From Betaproteobacteria bacterium (GTDB taxonomy: Bacteria > Pseudomonadota > Gammaproteobacteria > Burkholderiales > Rhodocyclaceae), in the NCBI GenBank assembly GCA_009777245.1, contig WRMF01000019.1:1-45685 (forward strand): 45,685 nucleotides of DNA. Direction: 5' to 3'. The first letter of the stretch is position 1; each line of letters begins with the position of its first letter. The notes beneath the pieces were generated by a model. The model saw only the letters and a program-made list of their open reading frames with translations, was not told where the DNA came from and did not search any database. This document shows positions 36,197-45,685 of the stretch, in pieces. The position numbers were made by a program, and so were the translations under genes.

Positions 36197-38896
36197 TCAT
36201 GATACGGACGGGGGCGACTGAAACGATTGATCCTGCCAGATTTGTCGCATGGTGTTCAGGAGCGCTTCCGGCGTCACCGGCTTGTAAAGCACCGGCCAAT
36301 TGCCAATCTTGTGCGACGCGGAAACAATATGCTCGCGCGAAGCTCCGCCCGTGACGATAATTCCCCGTATCGGGCGTTGTATGCGCTCGCGCAGGGCTTC
36401 CAGCAACTTGATGCCATCCATCTCTCCCTGAATGCGAAAATCCGTGATAAAGAAGTCCGCATTATAAATCTCCGGAGAGGAAAGCGCACTATCGCTGTCA
36501 GAAAAACAAAGACAACGCATCCCGCAGGATTTGAGCCACATTGAAAACGCTTCGGCTACCAGGGGATCATCCTCCGTCAGGATACAGAAGCGTCCTTTCA
36601 GCATACTGTAATCATCCGATTCCTCGGTATGGCTAATGTTGCCCGCCCGGTACGGCATTGACGGCAAAGGAACATAAACCTCAAACAGGCTGCCTCGTCC
36701 ATAACGGGATTGGCAGTTGATGGCATAGCCCATCAATTTTGCCATCCGTTCCGTTATGGAAAGCCCCAGACCCAAGCCATGCCGACTTAACGACGACGGG
36801 TTTTCCACCTGAAAAAATTCTTCATAGATACGGTTTATCTCCTCATCCTTGATGCCGATGCCGGTATCCCAGATCTGAAACAACAAAAAACGCCCGCCCT
36901 CTTTTTCCCGCTGCCGAACGCCCACCAACACGCCGCCCCAGTCGGTATAGCGAATTGCGTTAGCGATCAGATTCCGCAAAATCCGCATGAAAATGCTCAT
37001 GTCCGTCAGAAAAACAACAGGACGATTCGGGAAAAAGAACTTGAAACGCAATTTCTTCGCAAGCGCAAGAGAAGCAAACTCGCCCTCAATGCGCCGGAAA
37101 ACATCGTAAATTTCCACCGGTTCAACCTGCGGGGTAATCGTGCCTGCGTCAAGACGCGATATGTCCAGAAGCGCGTCCAGCAATTCCTCAAGGGATCGGG
37201 TCGCCTGCTCCAGATTGCGGACGATCTTGCTTTGTTCAGCATTGAGCCTCGAATGTTTCAAGGTGGAAATGAGAAGATTTCCGGCCTGAACCGGCTGGCG
37301 AAGATCATGGCTTGCCGTGGCAAGGAATCGCGATTTGGCGATGTTGGCCGATTCCGCCGCTTCCCGCGCCTGCTCGGCAACCTGCTTGGCAAAAAGAAGC
37401 GCCGCTTCGTTTTCCTTCTGCCCGGTGATATCGGTCAAAGCGCCGGTCACAATCTCCGGCCTGCCCCTGCGGTCGTATTCAACCACCTTGCCGCGCGCCA
37501 TCAACCAACGCCAGGAGCCATCCTCCGCCTTGACGCGGAAAATCGCCGCGCTCAATGGACGATTACCGGACAAATAGCCGCGCAACGAACGCCGCACACC
37601 GGCAACATCTTCAGGGTGAATGTGCCGCATCCAGTCCTTATCCAGAGAATGGTGCGGGCATCCGAACAACATATCAAACCTGGGACTGGCTCTTAATGCC
37701 AGTTCCTCTATATGCCACTCCCAAAAGCCTTGGTCGGAATTATCCAGAATGCGCTGATAGCGCCTTCCCCATTCCTGCTGCTTTTCCGCCAAACGCCGAT
37801 AGCGATCAAAGGCTACGATTCCCGTCATCAGCAACAACAGGCCGACAATCTCCACCCACATGCTTGCAATCGAGCGCCAGATGACAGTATATCTATCCAC
37901 GACGAACAGAGCCTGAAACGGCGCTTCTTCCAGGTTATGGCCGCAAATATGCCAGGCTCCCGGATTGTCGCAGCCTGTCTCCCGCGCTGAAGGCAGGGTT
38001 TTCCAGGATGCGTGGAGTGCATCCGGCAGCAAAGCGTCCAGTTTATGAATCCGGCTCATGTCAACCTGCCGGGAAGTCAGCAAAACATGACCGACGTTAT
38101 TGATGATATAGAGATCGCCATCCTCCAGCCCCGCCGGATTCAGAAATCGCTTCAGATCGTTCAGGGCAAAATCAATGGCGATAAAGGCGCGATAGGTTCC
38201 CTCTTTGTCATACACAGGAGTCATCGCAGTCACAATTGCGCCCTTGCCGGCAGGATCAACGTAGGCATCCAGCCAGTGCGCGCCGCGCTCAGGATCGCTG
38301 CCCGGCCTGATTCTGGCGTGATTCTCGCTTCCCATCGCGTGAGCGTCCCAAAGCAGTCCGTTAAGTCCTTCCGTAAATGGATACAGATTGGTGAATCCTT
38401 CCATGGAAACGTAATACACCCAGCTCGCTTCCGATATGCCGCGCTGCGCCTCGCCAAGCAACGGAGCCAGATTGATGGATTGTGTCATTTCAACGGCGCG
38501 CGGGCTTCCCGACAGAGGGATAGGCCCTTTGCCAAAGAGATAACTGCTCTTCTCCGGCGGAACCCCATCCGGAGGACGGCTGGTATAAAAAAAATCGCCT
38601 TCGCTTTCCAGAGTCGCAAGCCACTGCTCGTTTAAATGGCCGCTGTCACTATCCAGATAATGTTCCGCCGCCGCTCTCAACAGACTGACGCTTGTATCCA
38701 CCCCGCGTATCCGCCGATCAATATCCGCCACAATTATCTGCATGGATTGCTGAAATCGCTCCAGCGTATGCTCAAGAGCGCGCTGGTAAAGCAAATAGAA
38801 GCTTATGCCGATAACAATGAGCGCCAGCAGCACCAACGCGCTGCCTATCCGCCAATAGAGCCTGGTTCGGGGATTTTTTGGGCGAGCGCGCCGCAC
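36197..38896 (-). CDS. Hybrid sensor histidine kinase (periplasmic sensor, PAS, HisKA-HATPase, receiver)
   Basis: An 899-residue membrane sensor. TM1 lies at about 14-36 and TM2 at about 340-362, enclosing a roughly 300-residue periplasmic sensor (Cache/CHASE-like by size). A PAS/PAC domain spans about 380-495 (GFWEWHIEELALRASPRFDM, then DGSWRWLMARGKVVEYDRRG). HisKA has SHDLRQPVQAGNLLIST (His at about 532). HATPase has the N-box LRNLIANAIRYTDWG and GLGLGLSITERM. The receiver (about 765-890) has EDDP, phospho-acceptor Asp in FFITDFRIQGEMDG and KPVTPEAL. The GTG start at 38894-38896 has AGGGG 7 nt upstream. It begins 18 bp after nqrM, so it may be co-transcribed with the nqr operon. No separate response regulator is in the window. 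Confidence 0.9.
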   Translation of the reverse strand: MRRARPKNPRTRLYWRIGSALVLLALIVIGISFYLLYQRALEHTLERFQQSMQIIVADIDRRIRGVDTSVSLLRAAAEHYLDSDSGHLNEQWLATLESEGDFFYTSRPPDGVPPEKSSYLFGKGPIPLSGSPRAVEMTQSINLAPLLGEAQRGISEASWVYYVSMEGFTNLYPFTEGLNGLLWDAHAMGSENHARIRPGSDPERGAHWLDAYVDPAGKGAIVTAMTPVYDKEGTYRAFIAIDFALNDLKRFLNPAGLEDGDLYIINNVGHVLLTSRQVDMSRIHKLDALLPDALHASWKTLPSARETGCDNPGAWHICGHNLEEAPFQALFVVDRYTVIWRSIASMWVEIVGLLLLMTGIVAFDRYRRLAEKQQEWGRRYQRILDNSDQGFWEWHIEELALRASPRFDMLFGCPHHSLDKDWMRHIHPEDVAGVRRSLRGYLSGNRPLSAAIFRVKAEDGSWRWLMARGKVVEYDRRGRPEIVTGALTDITGQKENEAALLFAKQVAEQAREAAESANIAKSRFLATASHDLRQPVQAGNLLISTLKHSRLNAEQSKIVRNLEQATRSLEELLDALLDISRLDAGTITPQVEPVEIYDVFRRIEGEFASLALAKKLRFKFFFPNRPVVFLTDMSIFMRILRNLIANAIRYTDWGGVLVGVRQREKEGGRFLLFQIWDTGIGIKDEEINRIYEEFFQVENPSSLSRHGLGLGLSITERMAKLMGYAINCQSRYGRGSLFEVYVPLPSMPYRAGNISHTEESDDYSMLKGRFCILTEDDPLVAEAFSMWLKSCGMRCLCFSDSDSALSSPEIYNADFFITDFRIQGEMDGIKLLEALRERIQRPIRGIIVTGGASREHIVSASHKIGNWPVLYKPVTPEALLNTMRQIWQDQSFQSPPSVS

Positions 38897-38914
38897 AATC
38901 CACCCCTTGCTTCG

Positions 38915-39112
38915 TTATCTGGAAAAACGCGCCCGCGCGTTGGCTATCCGGCGCTTGAGACAGGGATTCTTGCAGCCTGCCGCGCAGTCGACATTCAACG
39001 CCTCATAGCCGCCGCAACTGCCCATGATAGGCTTGCGACCAAACATCACGCCGATTGCCATGATCAATACCAAAAAAACGATCACCCCAAAGGTGACAAA
39101 AAACAAGGTCAT
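38915..39112 (-). CDS. nqrM: Na+-NQR maturation protein NqrM
   Basis: A 65-residue membrane protein: one N-terminal helix (TLFFVTFGVIVFLVLIMAIG) and a cytoplasmic cysteine motif GSCGG...VDCAAGCKNPCLKRR. NqrM is needed to assemble the Fe centre between NqrD and NqrE. GAGG lies 8 nt before the ATG. It is downstream of nqrF, separated by a repeat-filled 225-bp gap. The flavin transferase gene apbE, often nearby, is not in the window. Confidence 0.93.
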   Translation of the reverse strand: MTLFFVTFGVIVFLVLIMAIGVMFGRKPIMGSCGGYEALNVDCAAGCKNPCLKRRIANARARFSR

Positions 39113-39189
39113 GTTGTCTTCCTCGTCGGCGCAAAACTTCGCCGCTGTTCATGCCCGAAGCGGCTTTGCTTGAAATGCGTACATCTACG

Positions 39190-39335
39190 CACACTCCCTC
39201 TCCCGGCCTTTGGTATCAAAGCGAGTGGTTGCTGTCTCCCCTCTCCCACTTGTGGGAGAGGGGCCGGGGGAGAGGGCTGATTGCGCCAGCTTTCATTGTA
39301 GAAAAATGTACGCGCTTGAATCAAAACCTCTCCAA
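39190..39335. repeat. Repeat (subfamily B-like) between nqrF and nqrM
   Basis: Contains CTCTCCCGGCCTTTGGTATC, a hairpin CCCCTCTCCCAC/GTGGGAGAGGGG, and an end AATGTACGCGCTTGAATCAA followed by AACCTCT, like the copies at 697 and 5235. Confidence 0.6.
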
Positions 39336-39337
39336 AT

Positions 39338-40561
39338 CTACCCGAAGTCGTCCAGCATGATGTTCTCGCGCTCGACGCCCTGATTCAACAGCATCTGGAT
39401 GACCGCAGTATTCATCAGCGGAGGGCCGCACAAGTAAAACTCGCAGTCTTCGGGAGCCGGATGATCCTTGATATAGTTCTCGAAGAGCGCATTGTGAACA
39501 AACCCTGTCGCTCCCGTCCAGTTGTCTTCGGGAAGCGGATCGGAAAGCACCAGAGTCCAGGCGAAATTGGGGTTGTTGGCCTCCAGTTCGTTGAATTCCT
39601 CAATATAGAAGGCTTCCCGCAGCGATCGCGCCCCATACCAGAAACTCATCTTGCGCTTCGTTTTGATGCGCTTCAACTGGTCGAAAATGTGCGAGCGCAT
39701 CGGAGCCATTCCCGCGCCGCCGCCGATGAACACCATCTCCGCTTCCGTCTCGCGGGCGAAGAATTCGCCGAACGGCCCGTAAACCGTGATCGTATCGCCC
39801 TGCTTTAATTTGAACAAATAAGAAGACATCTTGCCCGGCGGAATATCGTCGCGATCCGGAGGCGGGGAGGCCACGCGGATGTTGAATTTGATGACGCCCT
39901 TTTCCTCCGGATAATTCGCCATCGAGTATGCGCGTGAGACCGTTTCATCCACCTTCGAGACATAACGCCACATGTCGTACTTGTCCCACTCGTCCCGATA
40001 TTCGGTCGCTATCTCGAAATCCTTGTAACTCAACGTGTGCGGTGGGCATTCAAGCTGCACATAGCCTCCGGCGCGAAAATCCACATCCTCGCCCTCCGGC
40101 AGCCGCAAAGTCAGTTCCTTGATGTAGGTAGCGACATTGGGATTGGATTCCACCGTGCATTCCCACTTCTTTACGCCGAAAATTTCTTCCGGCACACTAA
40201 TCTTCATCGCCTGCTTTACCGGAACCTGACAGGAAAGCCGCCAGCCCTCCGCAGCTTCGCGCCTGGTGAAATGCACTCCCTCGGTAGATAACATGTCGCC
40301 GCCGCCAGAAAACACCTGACACTTGCATTGAGCGCAGGTTCCGCCCCCGCCGCAGGCCGAAGGCAGGAAGATATTGTATTCAGCCAGGGTCTGCATCAGC
40401 TTTCCGCCCGCAGGAACGGCAATGTCCCGTTCATTGTTGACGGAGATATTGACGGCGCCGCTACTTACCAGCAACGCGCGAGCCGCGATAATAATCAGCG
40501 ACAGCGCCAGCACCACGGCAGTAAACATGCCGATAGCAAGGATAATTTCCTGAATATCCAT
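39338..40561 (-). CDS. nqrF: Na+-NQR subunit F (NADH dehydrogenase module)
   Basis: NqrF takes electrons from NADH via FAD to a 2Fe-2S cluster, the entry point of the Na+ pump. The 407-residue protein has one N-terminal membrane helix, then a ferredoxin domain with [16 protein letters not shown]. The ligands C70, C76, C79 and C111 match the positions in characterised NqrF. FAD- and NADH-binding domains follow ([60 protein letters not shown]). It ends with the family's MLDDFG. Confidence 0.97.
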   Translation of the reverse strand: MDIQEIILAIGMFTAVVLALSLIIIAARALLVSSGAVNISVNNERDIAVPAGGKLMQTLAEYNIFLPSACGGGGTCAQCKCQVFSGGGDMLSTEGVHFTRREAAEGWRLSCQVPVKQAMKISVPEEIFGVKKWECTVESNPNVATYIKELTLRLPEGEDVDFRAGGYVQLECPPHTLSYKDFEIATEYRDEWDKYDMWRYVSKVDETVSRAYSMANYPEEKGVIKFNIRVASPPPDRDDIPPGKMSSYLFKLKQGDTITVYGPFGEFFARETEAEMVFIGGGAGMAPMRSHIFDQLKRIKTKRKMSFWYGARSLREAFYIEEFNELEANNPNFAWTLVLSDPLPEDNWTGATGFVHNALFENYIKDHPAPEDCEFYLCGPPLMNTAVIQMLLNQGVERENIMLDDFG

Positions 40562-40570
40562 CGTGCCTCC

Positions 40571-41179
40571 TTAAAGCTGTATGCCCGAAAACGACATGAA
40601 ACCCAGCGACATCAAGCCGATGACGATGAAAGCAATGCCCAGCCCCTGCAATCCGTCAGGCACGTCGGAATACTTGAGTTTTTCCCTGATTCCGGCAAGG
40701 AGCGCAATCGCCAGCGCGAAGGAAAAACCGGAACCGACGCCATATACCACGCTCTCGGCAAAGTTGTAATCGCGCTCCACCATGAAAAGCGAGCCTGCCA
40801 TGATGACGCAATTGACCGTAATCAAGGGCAGGAAAATGCCGAGCGCATTGTAGAGCGCGGGAACATATTTATCGAGCAACATCTCAAGAATCTGCACGGT
40901 GGCGGCAATCACGCCGATGTAGGTCAGAAAGCCGAGATAGGACAGGTCAAGCTCCGGAAATCCAGCCCAGACCAGCGCGCCGTCTTTCAGGAGATAGGTA
41001 TAGACGAGGTTATTCAGGGGTAGGGTGATTGACTGCACGACGACTACCGCCGCCCCCAGACCGATGGCGGTCTCGACCTTTTTGGAAATGGCAATGAACG
41101 AGCAGATGCCCAAAAAGAAGGCCAGCGCCATGTTCTCGATGAACACGGCGCGCACGAAAAGGCTAAGTAAATGTTCCAT
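40571..41179 (-). CDS. nqrE: Na+-NQR subunit E
   Basis: A 202-residue integral membrane subunit starting [20 protein letters not shown], with six membrane segments. C26 ([10 protein letters not shown]) and C124 (LITVNCVIM) are the cysteines expected to help hold the Fe centre shared with NqrD. It lies between nqrD and nqrF with 4- and 9-base gaps. Confidence 0.96.
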   Translation of the reverse strand: MEHLLSLFVRAVFIENMALAFFLGICSFIAISKKVETAIGLGAAVVVVQSITLPLNNLVYTYLLKDGALVWAGFPELDLSYLGFLTYIGVIAATVQILEMLLDKYVPALYNALGIFLPLITVNCVIMAGSLFMVERDYNFAESVVYGVGSGFSFALAIALLAGIREKLKYSDVPDGLQGLGIAFIVIGLMSLGFMSFSGIQL

Positions 41180-41183
41180 CTTC

Positions 41184-41840
41184 TTATCCCTCTTTGACCT
41201 GCGGCGCGATTCGGAAAGCAGGCTTTTCCTGCTGATCTTTCTTCCACATCCTCAATGCCCAGATGAAAAAACCGATCAGGAAGAAGGCCGAGGGCGGCAG
41301 CAGAAAAAGACCGTTGGGGACGTACCAGCCATCGGCGGTGACAAGCGGCATGACTTCAAAGCCCATCAGCTTCCCCGCGCCGAAGAGTTCGCGCGTGGCT
41401 CCCAATGAAATCAGCAGCAGGGAATAACCCAGGCCGTTGCCGATACCGTCGAGTAGTGAGCGCCCCGGCGGATTCTGCATGGCGAATGCTTCCGCTCGCC
41501 CCATGACGATACAGTTGGTAATGATGAGTCCGACAAATACCGAAAGTTGTTTTGCCAGAGCAAAGGCATAAGCCTTGAGAACCTGGTCGACCACAATCAC
41601 CAGCGAGGCAATGATGACCATCTGCACAATCATCCGAATGGAACTCGGAATCTGATTGCGAATCATGGATATGGACAGGTTGGAGAGCGTTATCACCGAA
41701 GTAAGCGCGATTGACATGACCAGAGCCGTGTTCAGGTTGGTCGTGACCGCGAGCGCCGAACAGATGCCGAGCATCTGCAAGACCACAGGGTTGTTCTTGA
41801 ATACCGGGTCGAATAGGACGTCTGTCGCTTGTCTGGGCAT
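41184..41840 (-). CDS. nqrD: Na+-NQR subunit D
   Basis: A 218-residue membrane subunit, homologous to NqrE in inverted topology. C27 ([20 protein letters not shown]) and C110 ([20 protein letters not shown]) are the expected partners for the shared Fe centre. It starts 3 bp after the nqrC stop. Confidence 0.96.
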   Translation of the reverse strand: MPRQATDVLFDPVFKNNPVVLQMLGICSALAVTTNLNTALVMSIALTSVITLSNLSISMIRNQIPSSIRMIVQMVIIASLVIVVDQVLKAYAFALAKQLSVFVGLIITNCIVMGRAEAFAMQNPPGRSLLDGIGNGLGYSLLLISLGATRELFGAGKLMGFEVMPLVTADGWYVPNGLFLLPPSAFFLIGFFIWALRMWKKDQQEKPAFRIAPQVKEG

Positions 41841-41843
41841 GGT

Positions 41844-42659
41844 TTAATCCTTTTTTTGTCTTGCGCCGCCGTCCTGGCGCAGACGTTCGAGATAGGGGCC
41901 GAATCCCTGGTCGCCAAGCCAGAAGGCAAGCAGGTGATTTACGCCTTTAGAGGTAAGCGTCGCGCCGGCCAGACCGTCGACCTGATGTCCGGCCTTCGGG
42001 TTGCCTGGCAAAACATTGCCTTTTACGATTTCAATGTTGGGGCGTCCTTTCGCGTCGAACAGCGTCTTGCCCGGCCAGAGCCTTTTCCAGTTGGGATTAT
42101 CAACCTCGCCGCCCATGCCGGGCGTTTCGGCGTGCTGGTAAAAGCCCATACCCACAACGGTATTCAAGTCGGGCCTGATTGCGATAAAACCGTGCATCGT
42201 CGACCACAAGCCATAGCCGCGCACGGGAAGAATCAAGGCTTCCAGTTCCCCGCTGCCGTCGTCCGCCTCCAGCAGGTAGATGGTGGTATAGCGTTCGCGG
42301 CGCTTGATTAACGCAATATCCTGATCGCCCGCAAGAGCCTCGGACATTTTCGGGTCTTTCGCCGCTTTCAGCGGGTCAAAGGTCGCAGGGTCGTAGTCCG
42401 GCGAAAGCTCCCCGGTATCAAGATCAATGACCTCCGCCTTGATACGCCGATTGAATAGCTCGCGCACTTCGTCGGCGGAAAGCCTCTCTCCCTCGACGCC
42501 CGCAATGGCAAGGATGCTACGTTGCTTATCCAGCAAACTGTTTTGTTGCTGGAGAGGCTTCAAGGTTACGGCTGAACCCGCGACAAACACCGAAGCCACG
42601 AGGCTGACGGAAAGCGCCACAATGAGCGTGCGGACGATGGATTCTTTATTGCTGGACAT
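41844..42659 (-). CDS. nqrC: Na+-NQR subunit C (covalent FMN)
   Basis: A 271-residue protein with one N-terminal helix ([20 protein letters not shown]) and a periplasmic domain. The FMN-attachment site is in [17 protein letters not shown], where the Thr after the 'GATL' bears FMN through a phosphoester bond added by ApbE. It overlaps the end of nqrB by 14 bp. Confidence 0.96.
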   Translation of the reverse strand: MSSNKESIVRTLIVALSVSLVASVFVAGSAVTLKPLQQQNSLLDKQRSILAIAGVEGERLSADEVRELFNRRIKAEVIDLDTGELSPDYDPATFDPLKAAKDPKMSEALAGDQDIALIKRRERYTTIYLLEADDGSGELEALILPVRGYGLWSTMHGFIAIRPDLNTVVGMGFYQHAETPGMGGEVDNPNWKRLWPGKTLFDAKGRPNIEIVKGNVLPGNPKAGHQVDGLAGATLTSKGVNHLLAFWLGDQGFGPYLERLRQDGGARQKKD

Positions 42660-43860
42660 GACGCGCCGCCCTCCGTCTTATATTTGCCTTGATGACAAAG
42701 TAGTCAATGAGCGGCGCGCACAGATTGCCGAACAGGATTGCCAGCATCACGCCTTCAGGAAAAGCCGGATTAACCACCCTGATAAGTACCACCATGACGC
42801 CGATCAGGATGCCGAAAATCCACTTGCCCGTTTCGGTCATGGCGGATGAAACAGGATCGGTCGCCATGAAGAGCGCCCCGAAAGCGAATCCTCCCAGCAC
42901 CATATGCCAATACCAGGGCATGGCGAACATCGGATTGGAGTCTGATCCGATGGCGTTGAAAAGCATTGATACTCCCACCGTACCCAGCAAAATTCCGGTC
43001 ACAATCCGCCATGACGCTATCTTCATAACCAGAAGAGCGACGCCGCCGATTAAAATGGCAAGGGTTCCGACTTCCCCGATTGATCCCGGCATGAAGCCGA
43101 TGAACGCATCCATCCAGGTCAGTTGCGAGGTCAGCGCGGACATTCCTTCGCTTGCCGATACTGACAGCGGGGTCGCGCTCGTAAAACCATCCACCGCCGT
43201 CCACACCGTATCCCCGGAAATCTGCACCGGGTAGGCGAAAAACAGGAAAGCGCGTCCGGCCAACGCGGGGTTCAGGAAGTTCTTGCCGGTGCCGCCGAAT
43301 AATTCCTTGGCGACGACAACGCCGAAGCTGATGCCGAGCGCGGCCTGCCATAACGGGATTGTGGGGGGCAGAATCAGCGCGAATAACAAGGATGTAACGA
43401 AAAAGCCCTCATTGACCTCATGCTTGCGTATTACTGCGAACAGCACTTCCCATGTGCCGCCGACTGTCAGGACAACAATGTAGATCGGCAGGAAATACAA
43501 GGCTCCGTGCACCAGGTTGTCCACCATGCTGGTCGGATTAAACCCCGCCAAAAGACCGATGATCGAAAGGCGCCAGTCCATTGACGCCGCCAGCAATTCA
43601 GGGTTATCCGTATACGCCAGATTCGCCTGATAGCCTACGTTCCACATGCCGAACAACATGGCGGGGAAGGCCGCGAACCAGACGAGGATCATCATCCGTT
43701 TCAGATCCAGCCCGTCGCGGACGTGGGCAGTCGTCCTGGTGACGCTTGCCGGACGATAAAGAAAAGTGTCCGCCGCCTCATAGAGGGCGTACAGCTTCTC
43801 CAGGCGTCCCCCTTTTTCGAAATGATGCTCAAAACGGTCGAGAATAGCGCGCAATCCCAT
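42646..43860 (-). CDS. nqrB: Na+-NQR subunit B (covalent FMN, riboflavin, quinone site)
   Basis: A 404-residue multi-pass membrane protein with [20 protein letters not shown] and [20 protein letters not shown]. The segment [18 protein letters not shown] holds the FMN-bearing Thr. It carries much of the Na+ pathway and the quinone site. It begins 3 bp after the nqrA stop and overlaps nqrC. Confidence 0.97.
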   Translation of the reverse strand: MGLRAILDRFEHHFEKGGRLEKLYALYEAADTFLYRPASVTRTTAHVRDGLDLKRMMILVWFAAFPAMLFGMWNVGYQANLAYTDNPELLAASMDWRLSIIGLLAGFNPTSMVDNLVHGALYFLPIYIVVLTVGGTWEVLFAVIRKHEVNEGFFVTSLLFALILPPTIPLWQAALGISFGVVVAKELFGGTGKNFLNPALAGRAFLFFAYPVQISGDTVWTAVDGFTSATPLSVSASEGMSALTSQLTWMDAFIGFMPGSIGEVGTLAILIGGVALLVMKIASWRIVTGILLGTVGVSMLFNAIGSDSNPMFAMPWYWHMVLGGFAFGALFMATDPVSSAMTETGKWIFGILIGVMVVLIRVVNPAFPEGVMLAILFGNLCAPLIDYFVIKANIRRRAARHVQQ

Positions 43861-43863
43861 GCT

Positions 43864-45264
<1,401 letters not shown>

Positions 45265-45322
45265 CTAGTGTCGACACATTTTTTAATAATGTGACCATTC
45301 ATTTTGTAGCAATTCCCGTAGT

Positions 45323-45497
45323 TATAGCGCTTTTTCGCAAATAACGATACGGCAAGGAAGCGCGCTATATTCCTCTCTCCCGCTCCCCGCCTTCGCGGGG
45401 AGCGGGAATGACGAGTGGGTTAGGCGTGGGAGAGGGGGGGGAGAAAGGCGCTCGCTCCAATCTATCAGCCTGCCAATCTATCAGACGGAAAGCAAAC
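45323..45497. repeat. MITE-like repeat copy upstream of nqrA
   Basis: The end TATAGCGCTTTTTCGCAAAT, then AACGATACGG, matches the other family ends. A CCCGCTCCCC/GGGGAGCGGG hairpin follows, and 45444-45497 repeats 32494-32547 with two mismatches. Beyond it, to the window end, are an inverted repeat GGGCGACCG/CGGTCGCCC at about 45563-45584 and a palindrome AACCATATTCATATGGTT at 45646-45663; no gene is seen. Confidence 0.65.
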
Positions 45498-45685
45498 CCC
45501 CGGCGCTACGCGCCACCCCCTTTAAAAAGGGGGCTAAAACCAATGCCGCGTTGCCGCCGTAGGGGCGACCGTCCTCGGTCGCCCGCACAGCGATTTTGCG
45601 CATAACCGAAATAACGTCCTAATTGATTGTAACGTTGTTATGCCAAACCATATTCATATGGTTATCTCTTTGGGAACGGGCGACC

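Overview
The window looks like a chromosomal piece of a Gram-negative proteobacterium, most likely a betaproteobacterium. The evidence is the HslV propeptide of type MEQYHG before the catalytic Thr, the OmpA-family porin with a betaproteobacterial-style N-terminal segment ([11 protein letters not shown]), UbiG (ubiquinone synthesis), a complete Na+-translocating NADH:quinone reductase, and the gene pairs prfB-lysS and feoA-feoB-feoC. This is inferred from family resemblance only; no 16S rRNA or other species marker is present. No tRNA, rRNA or CRISPR array was seen.

Layout. 1-1640: the edge of a beta-helix-like protein (minus strand, cut by the window and apparently lacking a normal start), a small zinc-ribbon-like protein and repeat-rich DNA. 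1643-7308 (plus): glnD, a duplicated-domain lipoprotein, a MATE transporter overlapping an orphan iorB. 7426-10291 (minus): ubiG, an OmpA-family protein and an MtaD-type deaminase. 10517-13162 (plus): prfB with its programmed +1 frameshift, then lysS. 13505-16936 (minus): a compact DEAD-box helicase / pyrC / small lipoprotein group, divergent from alaA (17148-18380, plus).

18405-27732 is the accessory island. It starts with a 162-bp MITE-like element whose terminal repeat supplies the stop codon of a phage-derived MuF-like/HExxH fragment. A terminase large-subunit C-terminal remnant follows head-to-head. Then comes a minus-strand operon of four coupled genes: a membrane-anchored J-domain protein, a coiled-coil protein with a long Gly/Ala-rich membrane segment, a small membrane protein, and a NERD nuclease/superfamily 1 helicase fusion. 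It has its own putative promoter and lies just downstream of a 1113-residue Sel1-repeat protein. I do not recognise this gene set as a named system. Its composition and phage-remnant setting make it the best candidate here for an undescribed (possibly anti-phage) system; that role is inference.

28081-45198 returns to core functions: yebC, rpsT, feoABC with a likely Fur site, hslVU with a STAS-domain protein, a hybrid sensor kinase, and nqrABCDEF-nqrM. The kinase gene lies 18 bp downstream of nqrM.

The intergenic gaps are full of short dispersed repeats: a MITE-like family with TATAGCG-type inverted ends, a related subfamily ending in TTCAAGTGAGCGC-like sequence, an element with GGTTGGAA/CCTGTCGC motifs found in both orientations, dRS3-like ATTCCC-N8-GGGAAT hairpins, and a 121-bp element with 10-bp inverted ends. 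Several touch gene starts or ends, so they appear to be shaping gene boundaries in this genome.
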